Notes: generated by a model not told the origin, from the sequence alone. DNA of 64,000 nucleotides from Solimonas variicoloris DSM 15731 (GCF_000382285.1 NZ_KB907927.1:186001-250000), one strand, 5' to 3'. Positions 24,343 through 38,292 are shown, numbered from the stretch's first letter. A program made the numbers and translations.

Positions 24343-25262
24343 GCGCCGGCCTGCCCCGCATCAGTATCTGCATCGCCACCTACCGGCGGCCGCAGAAGCT
24401 CGCCCTGCTGCTGCAGGATCTCGCCGCGCAGACGCTGCCGCCGACGCAGATCGTGGTCGTCGACAACGACGCCGCGCAGAGCGCGCGCGGCATCGTCGAG
24501 GCGGCACGCCGCGCCGCGCCCGACATCGCCGTGCTGTACGCGACGCAGCCCGAGAAGAACATCGCGCTGACGCGCAATCTGAGCATCGCGCTCGCCGACG
24601 GCGACTGGCTGGCGCTGGTCGACGACGACGAGCGCGCGCCGCACGACTGGCTGGCGCGCCTGGCCGAAGCCGCCGACCGCTACTGCGCCGACGGCGTGCT
24701 CGGTCCGGTGCTGCCGGTGCTGCCGGCGCATGCGCCGGACTGGATCCGCCGCGGCCGCTTCTACGACTGGACGCGCCTGCGCAGCGGCAGCGTGGTCCCG
24801 CCGAACCGCCTGCGCCTCGGCAACGCGCTGCTCTCGGCCGCGGCGCTGCGCAGCGTGCCGGGCCCTTTCGATCCGGCCTACGGCCTGACCGGCGGTGAGG
24901 ACGGCGACCTGCTGGCGCGCCTGGCGCTGCTCGACGTGCGCCTGGTCTGGTGCGACGAGGCCGGCGTCCAGGAACCGGTCGACGACAGCCGCCTGTCGCT
25001 GCGCTGGCTGCTGCGCCGCGCCCTGCGCGGCGGCCAGGACTATGCCCGCCACACGCTGGCCGGCCGCTACGGACCGCCGACCCTGCGGCGCCGCGTGCAG
25101 CTCGCCGCGCGCGCCGGCGCGCAGCTGCTGCTCGCCGCGCTGCTGGTGCTGGCGATGGCACCGCTCGGCCGCCATCGCGCCGCGCGCTGGCTGGTCGCCG
25201 CTTCCGCCAACCTCGGCAAGCTCTCGCTGTTCTGGGGCTGGCACTACCGCGAGTACGCCTGA
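24339..25262 (+). CDS. GT2-family glycosyltransferase
   Basis: Protein of 307 residues. The N-terminus ISICIATYRRPQKL is a typical GT-A start, with nucleotide-sugar and metal binding at DGDWLALVDDDERAP (DDD) and an acidic GGEDGDLLARL further on. A hydrophobic C-terminal stretch (AGAQLLLAALLVLAMAPL) probably attaches it to the membrane. It should add one sugar to the lipid-linked repeat unit. A GAGGAG lies before ATG 24339, inside the end of the previous gene. Confidence 0.9.
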   Translation: MSAGLPRISICIATYRRPQKLALLLQDLAAQTLPPTQIVVVDNDAAQSARGIVEAARRAAPDIAVLYATQPEKNIALTRNLSIALADGDWLALVDDDERAPHDWLARLAEAADRYCADGVLGPVLPVLPAHAPDWIRRGRFYDWTRLRSGSVVPPNRLRLGNALLSAAALRSVPGPFDPAYGLTGGEDGDLLARLALLDVRLVWCDEAGVQEPVDDSRLSLRWLLRRALRGGQDYARHTLAGRYGPPTLRRRVQLAARAGAQLLLAALLVLAMAPLGRHRAARWLVAASANLGKLSLFWGWHYREYA

Positions 25263-26443
25263 TGGACGTGCTGCTGATGCTGCTGTCGCTCGCGCTCGGC
25301 GTCCCCGCCGCCGTCGCCTGCGCCTACCTGCTCGGGCTGACGCTGCTGTCGGCGCCGCTGCCGACGCCGCCGCGCTCGTCGCGGCGCCTGCGCTTCGACG
25401 TCATCGTGCCGGCGCACAACGAGGCGGCGGTGATCGCGCGCACGCTGCAGAGCCTGGCGCGCCTCGACTGGCCGGCCGAGGGCTTTCGCCGCGTGGTCGT
25501 CGCCGACAACTGCAGCGACGCGACCGCGGCGCTGGCACGCGCCGCCGGTGCGACCGTGTTCGAGCGCCACGACCTCTCGCGCCGCGGCAAGGGCTATGCG
25601 CTCGCCCACGCCTTCGCCGCGAGCGCCGCGCAGGGCTGGGCCGACGCCGTGGTCGTCGTCGATGCCGATTCGGAGGTGTCGCCGAACCTGCTCGAAGCCT
25701 TCGCCGCACGCATCGAGAACGGCGGCGCCGAGGCGCTGCAGGCGCACTACGGCGTACTCAATCCGCTGGCTTCGTGGCGCACGCGCCTGATCGAGATCGC
25801 GCACGGCTCGTTCCACGTGCTGCGCTCGCGGGCACGCGAACGGCTGGCGCTGTCCTGCGGCCTGCGCGGCAACGGCTGGTGCGTGACGCACGCGCTGCTG
25901 CGCGCGGTGCCGTTCGCGGCGTTCTCGCTGACCGAGGATCTCGAATACGGGCTGGTGCTCGGCCTGGCCGGCCGCCGCGTGCACTACGCGCACGAGGCCC
26001 GCGCCGACGCCGAGATGACGTCCAGCGCGCAGGTCGCGCTGCGCCAGCGGCAGCGCTGGGAACAGGGCCGCTTCGCGCTGGTGCGCGCCTTCACGCCGCG
26101 CCTGCTCGGCGCCTGGCTGCGCCGGCGCGAGCGCGTCGCCTTCGATCTGCTCTGCGATCTGCTGGTGCCGCCGCTGTCGTATCTGTGCCTGCACGTGCTG
26201 CTGTTCCTCGCCGTCGCCGGCGGCGCGCCGCTGGCGGTGCCGGCGCTGTGGCCGGGACTCGCCGCGGCGCTGGCCTGCGTCGCCGTGCTGGTCGTCTACG
26301 TGCTGCGCGGCTGGGCGCTCAGCGACATCGGCTGGCGCGGCGCACTGGATCTGGCGCGCGTGCCGCTGTTCCTGCTCTGGAAGCTGCGCGTGCTGGCGAC
26401 GCGCGGTTTGCGCGAGTGGGTGCCGACGTCGAGACATCCATGA
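25262..26443 (+). CDS. Membrane-bound processive-type GT2 glycosyltransferase
   Basis: Protein of 393 residues with an N-terminal transmembrane helix and two or three C-terminal ones. The catalytic domain has VIVPAHNEAAVI, VVVDADSEV (the DxD-type motif), LTEDLEYGL (TED) and QRQRWEQGR (QxxRW). TED with QxxRW is the pattern of processive or cellulose-synthase-like GT2 enzymes. It may build a homopolymeric stretch or add a single sugar; the sequence does not decide. It is coupled to its neighbours (TGATG before, ATGA after). Confidence 0.9.
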   Translation: MDVLLMLLSLALGVPAAVACAYLLGLTLLSAPLPTPPRSSRRLRFDVIVPAHNEAAVIARTLQSLARLDWPAEGFRRVVVADNCSDATAALARAAGATVFERHDLSRRGKGYALAHAFAASAAQGWADAVVVVDADSEVSPNLLEAFAARIENGGAEALQAHYGVLNPLASWRTRLIEIAHGSFHVLRSRARERLALSCGLRGNGWCVTHALLRAVPFAAFSLTEDLEYGLVLGLAGRRVHYAHEARADAEMTSSAQVALRQRQRWEQGRFALVRAFTPRLLGAWLRRRERVAFDLLCDLLVPPLSYLCLHVLLFLAVAGGAPLAVPALWPGLAAALACVAVLVVYVLRGWALSDIGWRGALDLARVPLFLLWKLRVLATRGLREWVPTSRHP

Positions 26444-27740
26444 CGACGCGCGCGCACGCGCTGCAGCGCCTGCTGCATCTGCTCGGCAGCGCGGTCGTCG
26501 GCCAGGCGCTGCTGTCGGCGGCGAATCTCGTGGTCGGCATCCTGCTGCTGCGCTACGCGCACGAGCAGCAGTACGGCCGTTACGTGCTGGTCAGCACCGC
26601 GATCCTGCTGCTCACCGCGCTGCAGGGCGCGTTCATCGGTCCGCCGCTGGTGCAGCGCCTCGCCGCGCTGTCGCGCGCCGCGCGCAACGCGCTGGCGGCC
26701 GGCGCCTGGCGCGAGCAGCGGCGGCTGATCGTCGCGCTCGCGCTGCCGTTCGCCGCGCTGCTGGCGCTGGCCGCCGGCGCCTCGACGACGGTCGCGACGC
26801 TGCTGCCGGTGACGCTCGCCGGCCTGCTCGCCGGCGCCCTGTCGCTGCGCCGCGGCCACTACCGCTTCCTGCTGCAGGCGCATCGCCATCCGTGGCCGCT
26901 GCTGGCCGGCGACGCGCTGTACGCGCTGCTGCTGGTCGCCGGCGTCGCGCTCGCCTGCCGCCGGCCGGAGGCAGCGACTGCCGCTGCCCTCGCCGTGGCG
27001 CTGGCGGCGCTGCTGTCGAGCCAGCTCAATGCCGGCGCGCTGCAGCGCCTCGAAGGCGCGACGCCGCAGGCCGCGCCCGGCGTGCTGCGCGAACTGGCGC
27101 CGCTCGGCCTGTGGTCGGCGGCCGGCGCGGCGATCCACTGGACCTTCGGCCAGGGCTACAACTATCTGGTCGCCGGCCTGCTCGACGTCGGCGCCGTCGC
27201 CGCGATCGCCGGCACGCGCCTGGTGCTGATGCCGGTCAACCTGCTCAGCACCGGCATCGGCTCGGCGCTGCTGCCGGTGACCACGGCCTGGCTGCAGCGC
27301 GAGTCGCCGCGCGCCGTGCTGCAGCGGCTCGGTCTGATCGCCGCGGTGATCGGCCTGCTCGCGCTCGCCTATTGCGCGCTGCTCTGGCAATGCCGCGACT
27401 GGCTGTACGCGGTCGTGCTGCGCAAGTCCTTCGCGCAGCGCGACGTGCTGCTGGCGCTGTGGACGGCGGCCGTCGTGGTCGCCGCGACGCGCGATCCGCT
27501 GCTGTACCTGCTGGTCGCCCGCCAGCGCCTGCGCGCCCTGACGCTGCTGACCGGCGTGTCGGCGCTCGCCGCGGTCGGCGCGATCGTCGCCGCCGTGCCC
27601 CACTACGGCGCGCCCGGCGCGGTCGCCGGCGTGCTGATCGGCGAATGCACGAGCCTCGCCGGCGTGCTGCTGCTGAGCTGGCGCGAAACGCGCAGCGCGG
27701 ACGCGCCGGCAGCGGCCGCCGCGCCCCTGGAGATGACGAC

Positions 27741-27744
<4 letters not shown>
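26440..27744 (+). CDS. Wzx-type oligosaccharide flippase (MATE/MVF superfamily)
   Basis: Protein of 434 residues, almost entirely hydrophobic, with about 12 helices. Its N-terminal SAVVGQALLSAANLVVGILLLR and GRYVLVSTAILL fit polysaccharide flippases. It should move the finished lipid-linked repeat unit across the inner membrane. The stop overlaps the start of an NRPS adenylation-carrier gene (ATGA), a direct translational link between EPS assembly and the peptide synthetase system. Transport of the peptide product is a possible alternative or extra role. Confidence 0.82.
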
Positions 27745-29582
<1,838 letters not shown>

Positions 29583-29904
29583 TCGCGACCGCGAAGACCT
29601 GGCCCCTGGACCGGGGGCCGGCACGCGCGGCGCGCGCCCGCTCGTCGTCGTCGGCACGCAACGCGCAGCGACCTCCGGCGGTTTCGCGTGCGCACTGCGA
29701 GCGGCCCGCATATCGCTGTTCAGAACATCGAGGACTTTGCTGCGCCGCTGCGGCGGCACGCGCCAGCCGGGCGGCAACCTCGCGCCGGGCAGCGGACGAA
29801 CGATCGCGCCGATCCGCCACGGCGTCGCCGGCGCGTCGGCTTGCGGCGGCAACGCCTCGACGGTGGATCGCCGGACCCGCCACGCGGTCCGGACGGCGCG
29901 TGGC
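29583..29904. other. Non-coding gap between convergent synthetase units
   Basis: There is no gene I can support. A GC-only hairpin (GGCCCC 29601-29606 with GGGGCC 29614-29619) follows the EPS operon and may help termination, but it has no T-tract. Confidence 0.5.
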
Positions 29905-30285
29905 TCAGCCCGCGCGACGATCGCCGCGCACGCCCGCAGCGCCGGGCTTGGCGACGCGGGCGCGACGTTCGTGCGCCGGCCGCGCCCGCCAGCCGCGCCA
30001 GCCGCGCAGGACGTCGCCCAGCAGGCTCGGCTGCCAGGTGCGCACGCACAGCGTCGCGCCGTCGAAATTCATGCGGTATTCGACGATGCCGCTGCGGCGT
30101 TCGCGCGCGAGCAGGCCATCGTCGACCATTTCCTGCAGCACCAGCGGCAGGTCGCTGGCGCGCAGCCCGGTCTGCCGCCATTCGCGCTCGAAGGCTTCTT
30201 CGCCGAGCGGCTCGGGCTGCGCGCCGCCGATGTCGCGGAACAGGCGGATCAGGGCGAGGCGGCGCGCCTGGCGGTCGACGATCAT
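29905..30285 (-). CDS. Small winged-helix-like protein of unknown function downstream of the PKS-NRPS gene
   Basis: Protein of 126 residues beginning MIVDRQARRLALIRLFRDIGG. The first 85 residues look like alternating helices followed by a beta wing (LVLQEMVDDGLLARERRSGIVEYRMNFDG, then ATLCVRTW), consistent with a small winged-helix fold. The last 40 residues are Arg- and Gly-rich. I recognise no family. It begins about 55 bp after the restored stop of the PKS-NRPS gene and is probably in its operon. A regulator or a pathway accessory protein are both possible. Confidence 0.55.
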   Translation of the reverse strand: MIVDRQARRLALIRLFRDIGGAQPEPLGEEAFEREWRQTGLRASDLPLVLQEMVDDGLLARERRSGIVEYRMNFDGATLCVRTWQPSLLGDVLRGWRGWRARPAHERRARVAKPGAAGVRGDRRAG

Positions 30286-30339
30286 CGCCGGCTCCGCCGC
30301 CGCAGCGCCGGCCGCCCCTGTGCCGCCGGCGCGCGGCGC

Positions 30340-33300
30340 TCAGGCATCGGCCGCCTCCGCGGCTTCGGCCTGCGCATCGAGCTGCGCGGCGAGCCGGAGC
30401 ACCGTGCGCTGGCGCAGCAGGTCGCGGGCGCCGAGCGCAAGACCCTGGCGCCGCGCGCGCAACGATCTGGAACAGCTGGATCGAGTCGGCACCGAGCGAC
30501 AGCAGATCGGTGTCGATGCCGATCGCGTCGCGGCCGAGCACTTCGCGCCAGATCGCGAGCAGGCGCGTCTCCGTCGCCGTGCCCGGCGCCTGCGGCGCGG
30601 CCGCCGGCGCTGCGGCGGCGGCGCCGAGCGGTGCCGCCACGAGGCGCTGGCGGTCGAGCTTGCCGTTCGGCGTCAGCGGCAACGCGTCGACGCGCTGCCA
30701 GCGCGTCGGCACCATGTAGCCGGGCAGCTGCGCCGCCAGCGTCTCGCGCAGCGACGCCGGATCCGGATCGGCGCCGGCCGCGGCCACGTAGAACGCGACC
30801 AGCGCCGGTGCGCCGTCATCGTCGCGCAGCGCAACCGCCGCCGCGGCGACGCCCGGCTGGCGCGCCAGCGCGGTCTCGATCTCGCCAAGCTCGATGCGGA
30901 AGCCGCGCAGCTTGACCTGCTGGTCGAGACGGCCGAACACCAGCGTGTCACCGTCGGCCAGACGCTGCGCGAGATCGCCGGTGCGATACAGGCGCCCTTC
31001 ACCGAACGGATTGGCGATGAAGCGCTCGGCCGTCAGTTCGGGACGGCGGTGATAGCCGCGCGCGACGCCGTCGCCGCCGATGCACAGCTCGCCCGGCACG
31101 CCGGCCGGCAGCGCCTGGCCGTGCGCGTCGAGGATGTAGAACTGCGTGTTGGCGATCGGCTTGCCGACACTGATCGGCGCGCCGTCGGCGAGAACTTCGG
31201 TGCACGAGGACCAGATCGTCGTCTCGGTCGGCCCGTACAGGTTCCACAGCCGGCCGCCGCCGGCAAGCAGGCGGTCGGCGAGCTCGCGCGTCAGCGGCTC
31301 GCCGCCGCAGAGCATGCGAAAGCCGGGCGCCGATTCGAAGCCGGCTTCCAGCAGCAGGCGCCAGCCCGACGGCGTCGCCTGCATGACGTTGGCCCGCGCT
31401 GCGCGCAGCCGCGCCAGCATCTGGAAGCCGTCGGCGAGATCGTCGGCGTCGGCGACGATCGTGCAGGCGCCGACACTGAGCGGCAGGAACAGCTCCAGTG
31501 CGGCGATGTCGAACGCGATCGTGGTGGTCGCGAACAGGCGATCGTCCTCGTGCAGGCCGGGCATCCGCGCCATCGATGTCAGGAAGTTGACGACCGAGCG
31601 ATGCGTGATCTCGACGCCCTTCGGCGTGCCGGTCGAACCCGAGGTGTAGATCACGTAGGCGAGATCACCGGCGTCGGCCGTCAGCGCCGGCGCCTGCGCC
31701 GGCGCAGCGGCGATCGCCTCGGCGGCCTGCACGAGATCAATCGTCGGCACGTCGTCGGCGAGGCCGTCGAGCGCGTCGCGCGTATCGGTCAGCAGCACCA
31801 GCACGCCGGCCTCGTCGAGGATCTGGCGCAGGCGCGCCGGCGGATAGCCGAGATCGAGCGGCACGTAGGCGCAGCCGGCCTTCCAGACGCCGAGCAGCAG
31901 CGCCGGCAGCAGCGCCGAGCGCCGCACGGCGACGCCGATCAGGCCGCGTTCGCCACCGAGCGTGGCACGCAGATGCTGGGCGATGCGGTTGGCGAGCGCG
32001 TCGAGCTGCGCGTAGCTGTACTCGATCTCGCCGCCGCGCACCGCCGGCGCCTGCGGACGTCGCCGCGCCTGCGCTTCGATGAGCTGATGCACGCACAGCG
32101 CCTGCGCGTACGGGGCGGCCGTCGCCTGCTGCGCGTCGAGCAACTCGCGGCGCGCCTGCGACGGCAGCCAGTCGAGCGTGGCGACCGCGCGCTCGCCGCC
32201 GGCGACGAAGCCTTCCAGCAGCGCCGCGTAGCTGTCGAGCCAGCGCCCGATGGTCGCCGCGTCGTAGAGCCCGCGGTTGTAGTCGCAGTCCAGGCGCAGG
32301 CCCTGCGGCGATTCGATGACGTTGAGGAACAGATCGAAGTTGACGTAGGCCTTCGGGTTCGGCGCGGTGTTCAGCGTCAGGCCGTCGGCCTGCAGCGTGC
32401 CGGCCAGCCGTTCGAGGTTGAACTGCACCTCGGTCAGCGGCAGGCGGTTGGCCTGGCGCGGCAGCGCGAGACCGCGCACCAGCGTGCCGAGCGTGTAGTC
32501 CTGGTGCTCGTAGGCGTCGAGCACGGAGCGCGACACGCCGCCGAGCAGTTCGGCGACCGTGGTCCGCTCGTCCCAGCGCACGCGCAGCGGCAGGAAGTTC
32601 ACGCAGTGCCCGACCAGCGCATCCTCGCCGACCATCGACTGCCCCGCCGTCGGCACGCCGACGACCACGTCGCGGCTGCCGCCGAGCCGGCCGACCAGCG
32701 CGCCGAACGCGGCGAGCAGCGTCGCGAACAGCGTGCTGCCGTGCCGGGCGCCGGCCTTCTTCACGGCCGCCGCGAACGCGGCGTCCAGATGCCGCGTCTG
32801 GGTCGCGCCCTCGTAGCGGCGCAGCGCCGGACGCGGCCGGTCGGTCGGCAGCTCCAGCACCGCCGGCGGCGGCGTGAACTGGGCCTGCCAGTAGGCCTCG
32901 GTCGCGGCCAGCGCCGACGCCTCGCGGCGGCGCTCACGGCGCGCGTAGTCGGCGAACTGCGGCGCCGGCGCCAGGCCGGCGTCGCGACCCTCGCGCGCGG
33001 CGGCATACAGCGTGCGCAGCTCGTCGACCAGCACGTTGATCGACCAGCCGTCGCAGATGATGTGGTGCGCGCTCAGCAGCAGCGCGTGCGACTGCGGCCC
33101 CAGGCGTACCAGCTGGGCGCGGATCACCGGCCCGTCGACGAGATCGAACGGCGTCGCCGCGTCGCTGGCGATCAGCGCGTCGAGCCGCGCTTCGGCGCGC
33201 TCCGGGTGGCCGCCCGACAGATCGACGAGCGGACAGCTCATCGGCGCCGGCGGCGCCACGCACTGCGACTCGCCGGTCGGCGCGAAGCGCAGGCGCAGCG

Positions 33301-36300
33301 CGTCGTGCCGCGCCATCAGCGCGTCGAGCGCGCGCTGCAGCGCGGCGCCGTCGAGCGCGCCGTCGAGGCGCACGGTGACCGACTCGTTGAACGCGCACGA
33401 CGCCTCGTCGCCGAGCTGCGCGGCGAGCCAGATTTCGAGCTGGCTCTCGGTCAGCGGCAGCGTGCCGCCGTCGTCGGGCTGCGGCGGCGTGAAGATGCCG
33501 ACCTCGGCCATCGCCGCGAGGCTGTCGCGGAACGCCTCGACGATCTGGCGCAGGTCGTCGTCGCTGTGCGCCGTGGTCAGGAAGCACGGGAAGCCGTCCT
33601 GCAGCAGCACGCCGCGCAGGCGCAGATGGTGGTACAGCAGCGGCGCCAGCGGATGCTGGCCGTGGACGCTGAAGTAGAAGAAGCTGCTGAACTGCTCGAT
33701 CGTCGCCTCGACGCCGTAGCGCGCGAACAGGCGGCGCAGCTCGGCGACCAGGCCGGCGGTACGCGCGCCGAGCATCTCCTGCAGCTGCGGGCCTTCGGCG
33801 CGAATGCGTTCGAGCACCGCGGCAGCGGCGGCGAGCGCCAGCGGATGACGCACGAAGGTGCCAGCGAAGAAGGTCACGCCGGTCTCCGGGAACGAGTCGT
33901 CGCCGTAGCGCCAGGCGCCGCCGTCGAGGGCGTCCATGAAGCGCGCCTTGCCGGCGAGGATGCCGATCGGCAGGCCGCCGCCGACGACCTTGCCGTAGGT
34001 GGCGAGGTCGGCGTGAATGCCGATCAGGCCCTGCACGCCGGCCGGATGCGCGCGAAAGCCGGTGACGACCTCGTCCATCACGAACGCGGTACCCGAGGCC
34101 TCGGTGATGCGGCGCAGCTCGCGCAGGAACTCGTAGGGCTGCAGCGCCGGATGGCGGCTCTGCACCGGCTCGACGATCACCGCCGCCAGTTCGCTGGCGT
34201 GGTTGCGAATCCACTGCAGCGATTCATCGCTGCCGTATTCGAGCACGACCATGTTCGACACCGCCGCGGCGGGAATGCCGCTGGCGACCGGCATCGGCCG
34301 CGGCTCGCCGCCGGCGCGGCGCACGCCCTTGACCAGCACTTCGTCGAACTGGCCGTGGTAGTCGCCGCCGAAGATCACGACGCGCTCGCGGCCGGTGACG
34401 GCGCGGGCCAGGCGCATCGCCGCCATCACCGCCTCCGAGCCGGTGTTGCAGAACGTCACGCGCTCGTTGCCGGTGAGCTCGGCGAACAGTGCCGCGACCG
34501 GCCCGGCGAGTTCGGCTTGCGGGCCGATCGCGAAACCCTTGTCGAGCTGCGCCTTGACCGCGTCGACGACGAAGTCCGGCGCGTGGCCGAAGAAGGTCTG
34601 GCCGTAACCGTTGACGAGGTCGATGTAGACATTGCCGTCGGCATCCCAGACCTTCGAGCCGGCGGCGCGCGTGCAGACCAGCGGATAGACCAGCTCCTTC
34701 CACTCGGAGCGGAAGCCGGACGCGGCGCGCGGATCGGCCAGCACCGGGCGGAACTGCTGGGTGCTGGCCTTGGAACCGGCGGCGCGCGCGGTGCAGCGCG
34801 CGACCAGTTCGTCGAGATGGCGACGCTGCGCGTCGCTGATCGTGCCACCGGCCTGACGCTTCGCCGGCGTGTAGACCTGGAAGCGCGAAGCGCCGGTCTC
34901 GGTGAGCGGCGCGCCGGCGTCGTCGGCGACGGGCGCGGCCGGCGCCGCGGCGGCGGCGCTCGCTGCGGCCGGCGCCGGCGACGGCGCGCCGGCCGGCCGC
35001 TGCTCGCGCAGCGCTTCGAGCTGGCGGTCGATCAGCGCCGACATCGCCTTGAGCTGGTCGCGGAACACCGACTCGATCTCGCCGCTCGACAGACGCGCGC
35101 TGTCCGGCACCGCACCGCCGGCAGCAGCCGCTGCCGGCGCGGGCGCCGGCGGCGCCGCGGTGCCCGGCAGCTGCGCGGCGAGCAGCGCGGCCAGCGCGGC
35201 GCGCGACGGATGCTCGTTGAGCAGCTGGCGGAAGGTCACGCGCACGCCGAACTGGCTTTGCACGCGCTGCGCGACCTGCGTCAGGAACAGCGAGTCGAAG
35301 CCCATCTCGAGGAAGGACGTGGCGGCATCGTAGCCGTCGAGGCTCTGCCCGGAGAGTTCTTCGAGCAGGTCGGTCAGCTGACGGATCAGCGGTTCATGGG
35401 TCATGGCGGAGGACTCTGGCGCCGCGAGCGCGGCGGTTGCGGTTGGCGTGACGGACGGGAGATCGGCAACGGATGCGGACACGGATGCAGCGGCAGCGGC
35501 CGCGGCGGCGGGCGGCGCGTCGATCCAGTAGCGGCGGCGCTGGAACGGATAGCCGGGCAGCGCGACGCGACGGCGGCGCTGGCCGTGCACGGCGGCCCAG
35601 TCGGGATCGCAGCCGGCCGCCCACAGCTCGCCGAGCGTGGCGACCAGCTGGCGCAGATCGCCGCCGGCGCCGTCGGCTTCCGGCAGCGAGTGCAGCGCGC
35701 GCAGCTTGCCGCGCGCCGCCTGCAAGGCCAGCGTCGACAGCGTCTGGCCGGGGCCGACTTCGAGCAGCAGGACCGGCCCCGGCAGGTCGAGCAGCGTGGC
35801 GATGCCGTCGGCGAAGCGCACCGGCTCGCGCGCATGGCGCGCCCAGTAGTCGGCCGAGCCTGCCTCGTCCGGCTGCGCCCAGTCGCCGCTGACGCAGGAG
35901 ATGTAGCGCGTCGCCGGCGTGCCGAGCGGGCGCGCCGCGATCGTCTCGCGCAGCGGCGCGACGATCGGGTCGATCGCCGGCGAATGGAAGGCGTGCGAGG
36001 TGTGCAGGCGGCGGCTGACGACGCCGCGCGCCTCGAGCGCGATCTCGAACGCGGCGACCGCGTCGCCGGCACCCGACACCACGCACAGGTTCGGGCCGTT
36101 GACGGCAGCGATGCTCAGCGCCGCCGGCAGCAGCGCGCGCAGCTCGGCCTCCGGCAGGCGCACCGCCAGCATCGCCCCGCCCGGCAGCGCCTGCATCAGC
36201 CGCGCGCGCGTGGCGACGATGGTCAGCGCGTCCTCGAGCGTCAGCACGCCGGCGAGCGTCGCGGCGACGAATTCGCCGAGGCTGTGGCCGATCATCGCGT

Positions 36301-38224
36301 CGGGGCGGATGCCCCAGCTGATCCACAGCCGCGCCAGCGCATACTCGACGGCGAACAGCGCCGGCTGCGCGGCGACCGTCGCGCGCAGGCGCGCCGCCGC
36401 CTCGGCCGTGTTCTGCATCGGGTACAGCAGCTCGCGCAGGTCGTAGCCGAGCAGCGGTTCGAGCAGCGTCGCACAGCGGTCGATCTCGGCCGCGAACGCC
36501 GGCAGCTTCTCGTACAGCTCGCGCGCCATCTGCGGGTACTGCGCGCCCTGGCCCGGGAACATGAAGACCACGGTCGGCGTCTGCTGTGCGTCGGCGCCGG
36601 CCGCCGGTGCCGCCTCGGCCAGCCGCGCGATCGCTTCGCCGCGCTCGTCGGCGACCACGAAGGCACGCTTCTCGAAACGGCGGCGGCCGGTCTGCAGCGA
36701 CCAGGCGACGTCGTCGAGCGCGTCGCCGTGCTGCTGCAGATGCGCGGCGAGCCGTGCGCGCGCGGCGGCGAGCGCGGCATCGCTGCGCGCCGACAGTGTC
36801 AGCAGCTGCGGCAGTGCCGACGCCTGCGGCGCGCGCCAGTCGCCATCGTGCGGCGCCTCCTCGAGCACGACGTGCACGTTGGTGCCGCCGACGCCGAGCG
36901 AGCTGACCGCGGCGCGGCGCGGCGCGTCGCCGCGCCGCCAGTCGCGCAGCTCGGCGTTGACGAAGAACGGCGACTGCGCGAAATCGATCTGCGGGTTCGG
37001 CTGCCGGTAGTGCAGCGTCGGCGGCAGCTGGCCGTGATGCAGCGCCAGCGCCGTCTTGATCAGGCCGGTGACGCCGGCGGCGGCGTCGAGATGGCCGATG
37101 TTGCTCTTCGCCGAGCCGACCGCGCAGAACTGGCGCGCGTCGGTTTCGGCGCCATAGACCTTGCTCAGCGCGGCGATCTCGATCGGATCGCCGAGCGGCG
37201 TCGCCGTGCCGTGGCACTCGACGTAGCCGATCGAACGCGCCGGCACGTCGGCGGCGGCGAGCGCCATCGCGATCGCGCCGGCCTGACCGTCGACGCTCGG
37301 CGCCGTGAAGCCGATCTTGCCGGCGCCGTCGTTGTTGATGCCGCAGCCGCGGATCACGCCGTAGATGCGATCGCCGTCGGCGAGCGCGTCGGCGAGCCGC
37401 TTGAGCAGCACGACGCCGGCGCCGCTGCCGAACACGGTGCCGCTGGCCTCGGCGTCGAACGCGCGGCAGTGGCCGTCGGCCGAGGCCATGCCGCCTTCCT
37501 GATGCAGATAGCCGCGGCGCTGCGGGAAGGTGATCGACACGCCGCCGGCGAGCGCCGCGTCGCACTGGTAGAGCTGCAGGCTCTGGCAGGCCTGGGCGAT
37601 CGCCACCAGCGAGGTCGAGCAGGCGCTCTGCACGGTGAAGCTCGGGCCGCGCAGGTCGAGCTTGTAGGACACGCGCGTGGCCAGGAACTCGCGGCCGGCG
37701 CCGACCAGCGTCGGATAGCAGCCGAGCTGGAAGTTGCTGGTGAATTCCTCCAGCGCCTGGCGATCGCGGCAGACATGGTGGAGGAAATAGGTATTCATGC
37801 TGCAGCCGGCGAACACGCCGATCGGTCCGTCGTGGCGCGTCGGGTCGCAGCCGCCGTCCTCGAGCGCTTGCCAGGCACATTCGAGGAACACGCGGTGCTG
37901 CGGATCGGTCAGCTCCGCCTCGCGCGCATACATGCCGAAGAAGTCGGCGTCGAACTGGTCGACGTCGTCCAGCACCGAGTGCGCGGCGACGAAGTTCGGC
38001 GCGCGATGCACGGCGTCGCCGAAGCGATCTTCGAGCTCGTCGAGCCGGAACTGCGCGATCGACTCGACGCCAGCGACGAGATTGCGCCAGAAAGCGTCGA
38101 CGCCGTCGGCGCCCGGGAAGCGCCCGGCCATGCCGACGATGGCGATGCCGTCGGGCGCGGCGCCCTCGCCTTCGTCCCGTCCCTCGTCCCGCATCCCGCT
38201 ATCGTCCATGCCGGTCATGAGCAT
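30340..38224 (-). CDS. Hybrid PKS-NRPS, KS-AT-ACP-aminotransferase-C-A-PCP, frameshifted near the 3' end
   Basis: About 2,627 residues if the frame is restored. Domains in order: KS (Cys in QSACSTS near 202; HGTATPLGDPIE; KSNIGHLDAAAG); AT (GHSLGE near 645, HAFHS, which suggests malonyl-CoA); ACP (MGFDSLFL, about 940-1025); class III aminotransferase (PLP Lys in YGKVVGGG near 1411); C (HHIICDG near 1720); A (YTSGSTGTPKG near 2193; pocket FDIAALEL, YGPTETTIW, glycine-like by eye); PCP (LGADSIQL near 2579). This resembles the central part of mycosubtilin-type synthases, where the aminotransferase makes a beta-amino acyl chain. The frame is lost at 30449-30460, 12-15 residues after the carrier Ser; shifting frame there restores RQGLALGARDLL and a TGA at 30340-30342. 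AGGTGA precedes ATG 38224; ATG 38218 is also possible. Confidence 0.9.
30449..30460 (-). other. Apparent frameshift in a CG-dinucleotide run of the PKS-NRPS gene
   Basis: At CGCGCGCGC (30452-30460) the upstream frame turns into unrelated Arg/Ala-rich sequence, while the frame one base further on continues a normal carrier-domain C-terminus to a stop at 30340. Loss of one CG unit (or gain of one base) explains it. It could be a true mutation, a slippage switch or a sequencing error. Confidence 0.75.
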
Positions 38225-38292
38225 TTCTCACCTGCGCCCGCCGGGCGCTTCATCTCGGATTCCAGGCCATCATCGGCAGGCCGCAGGGCATG

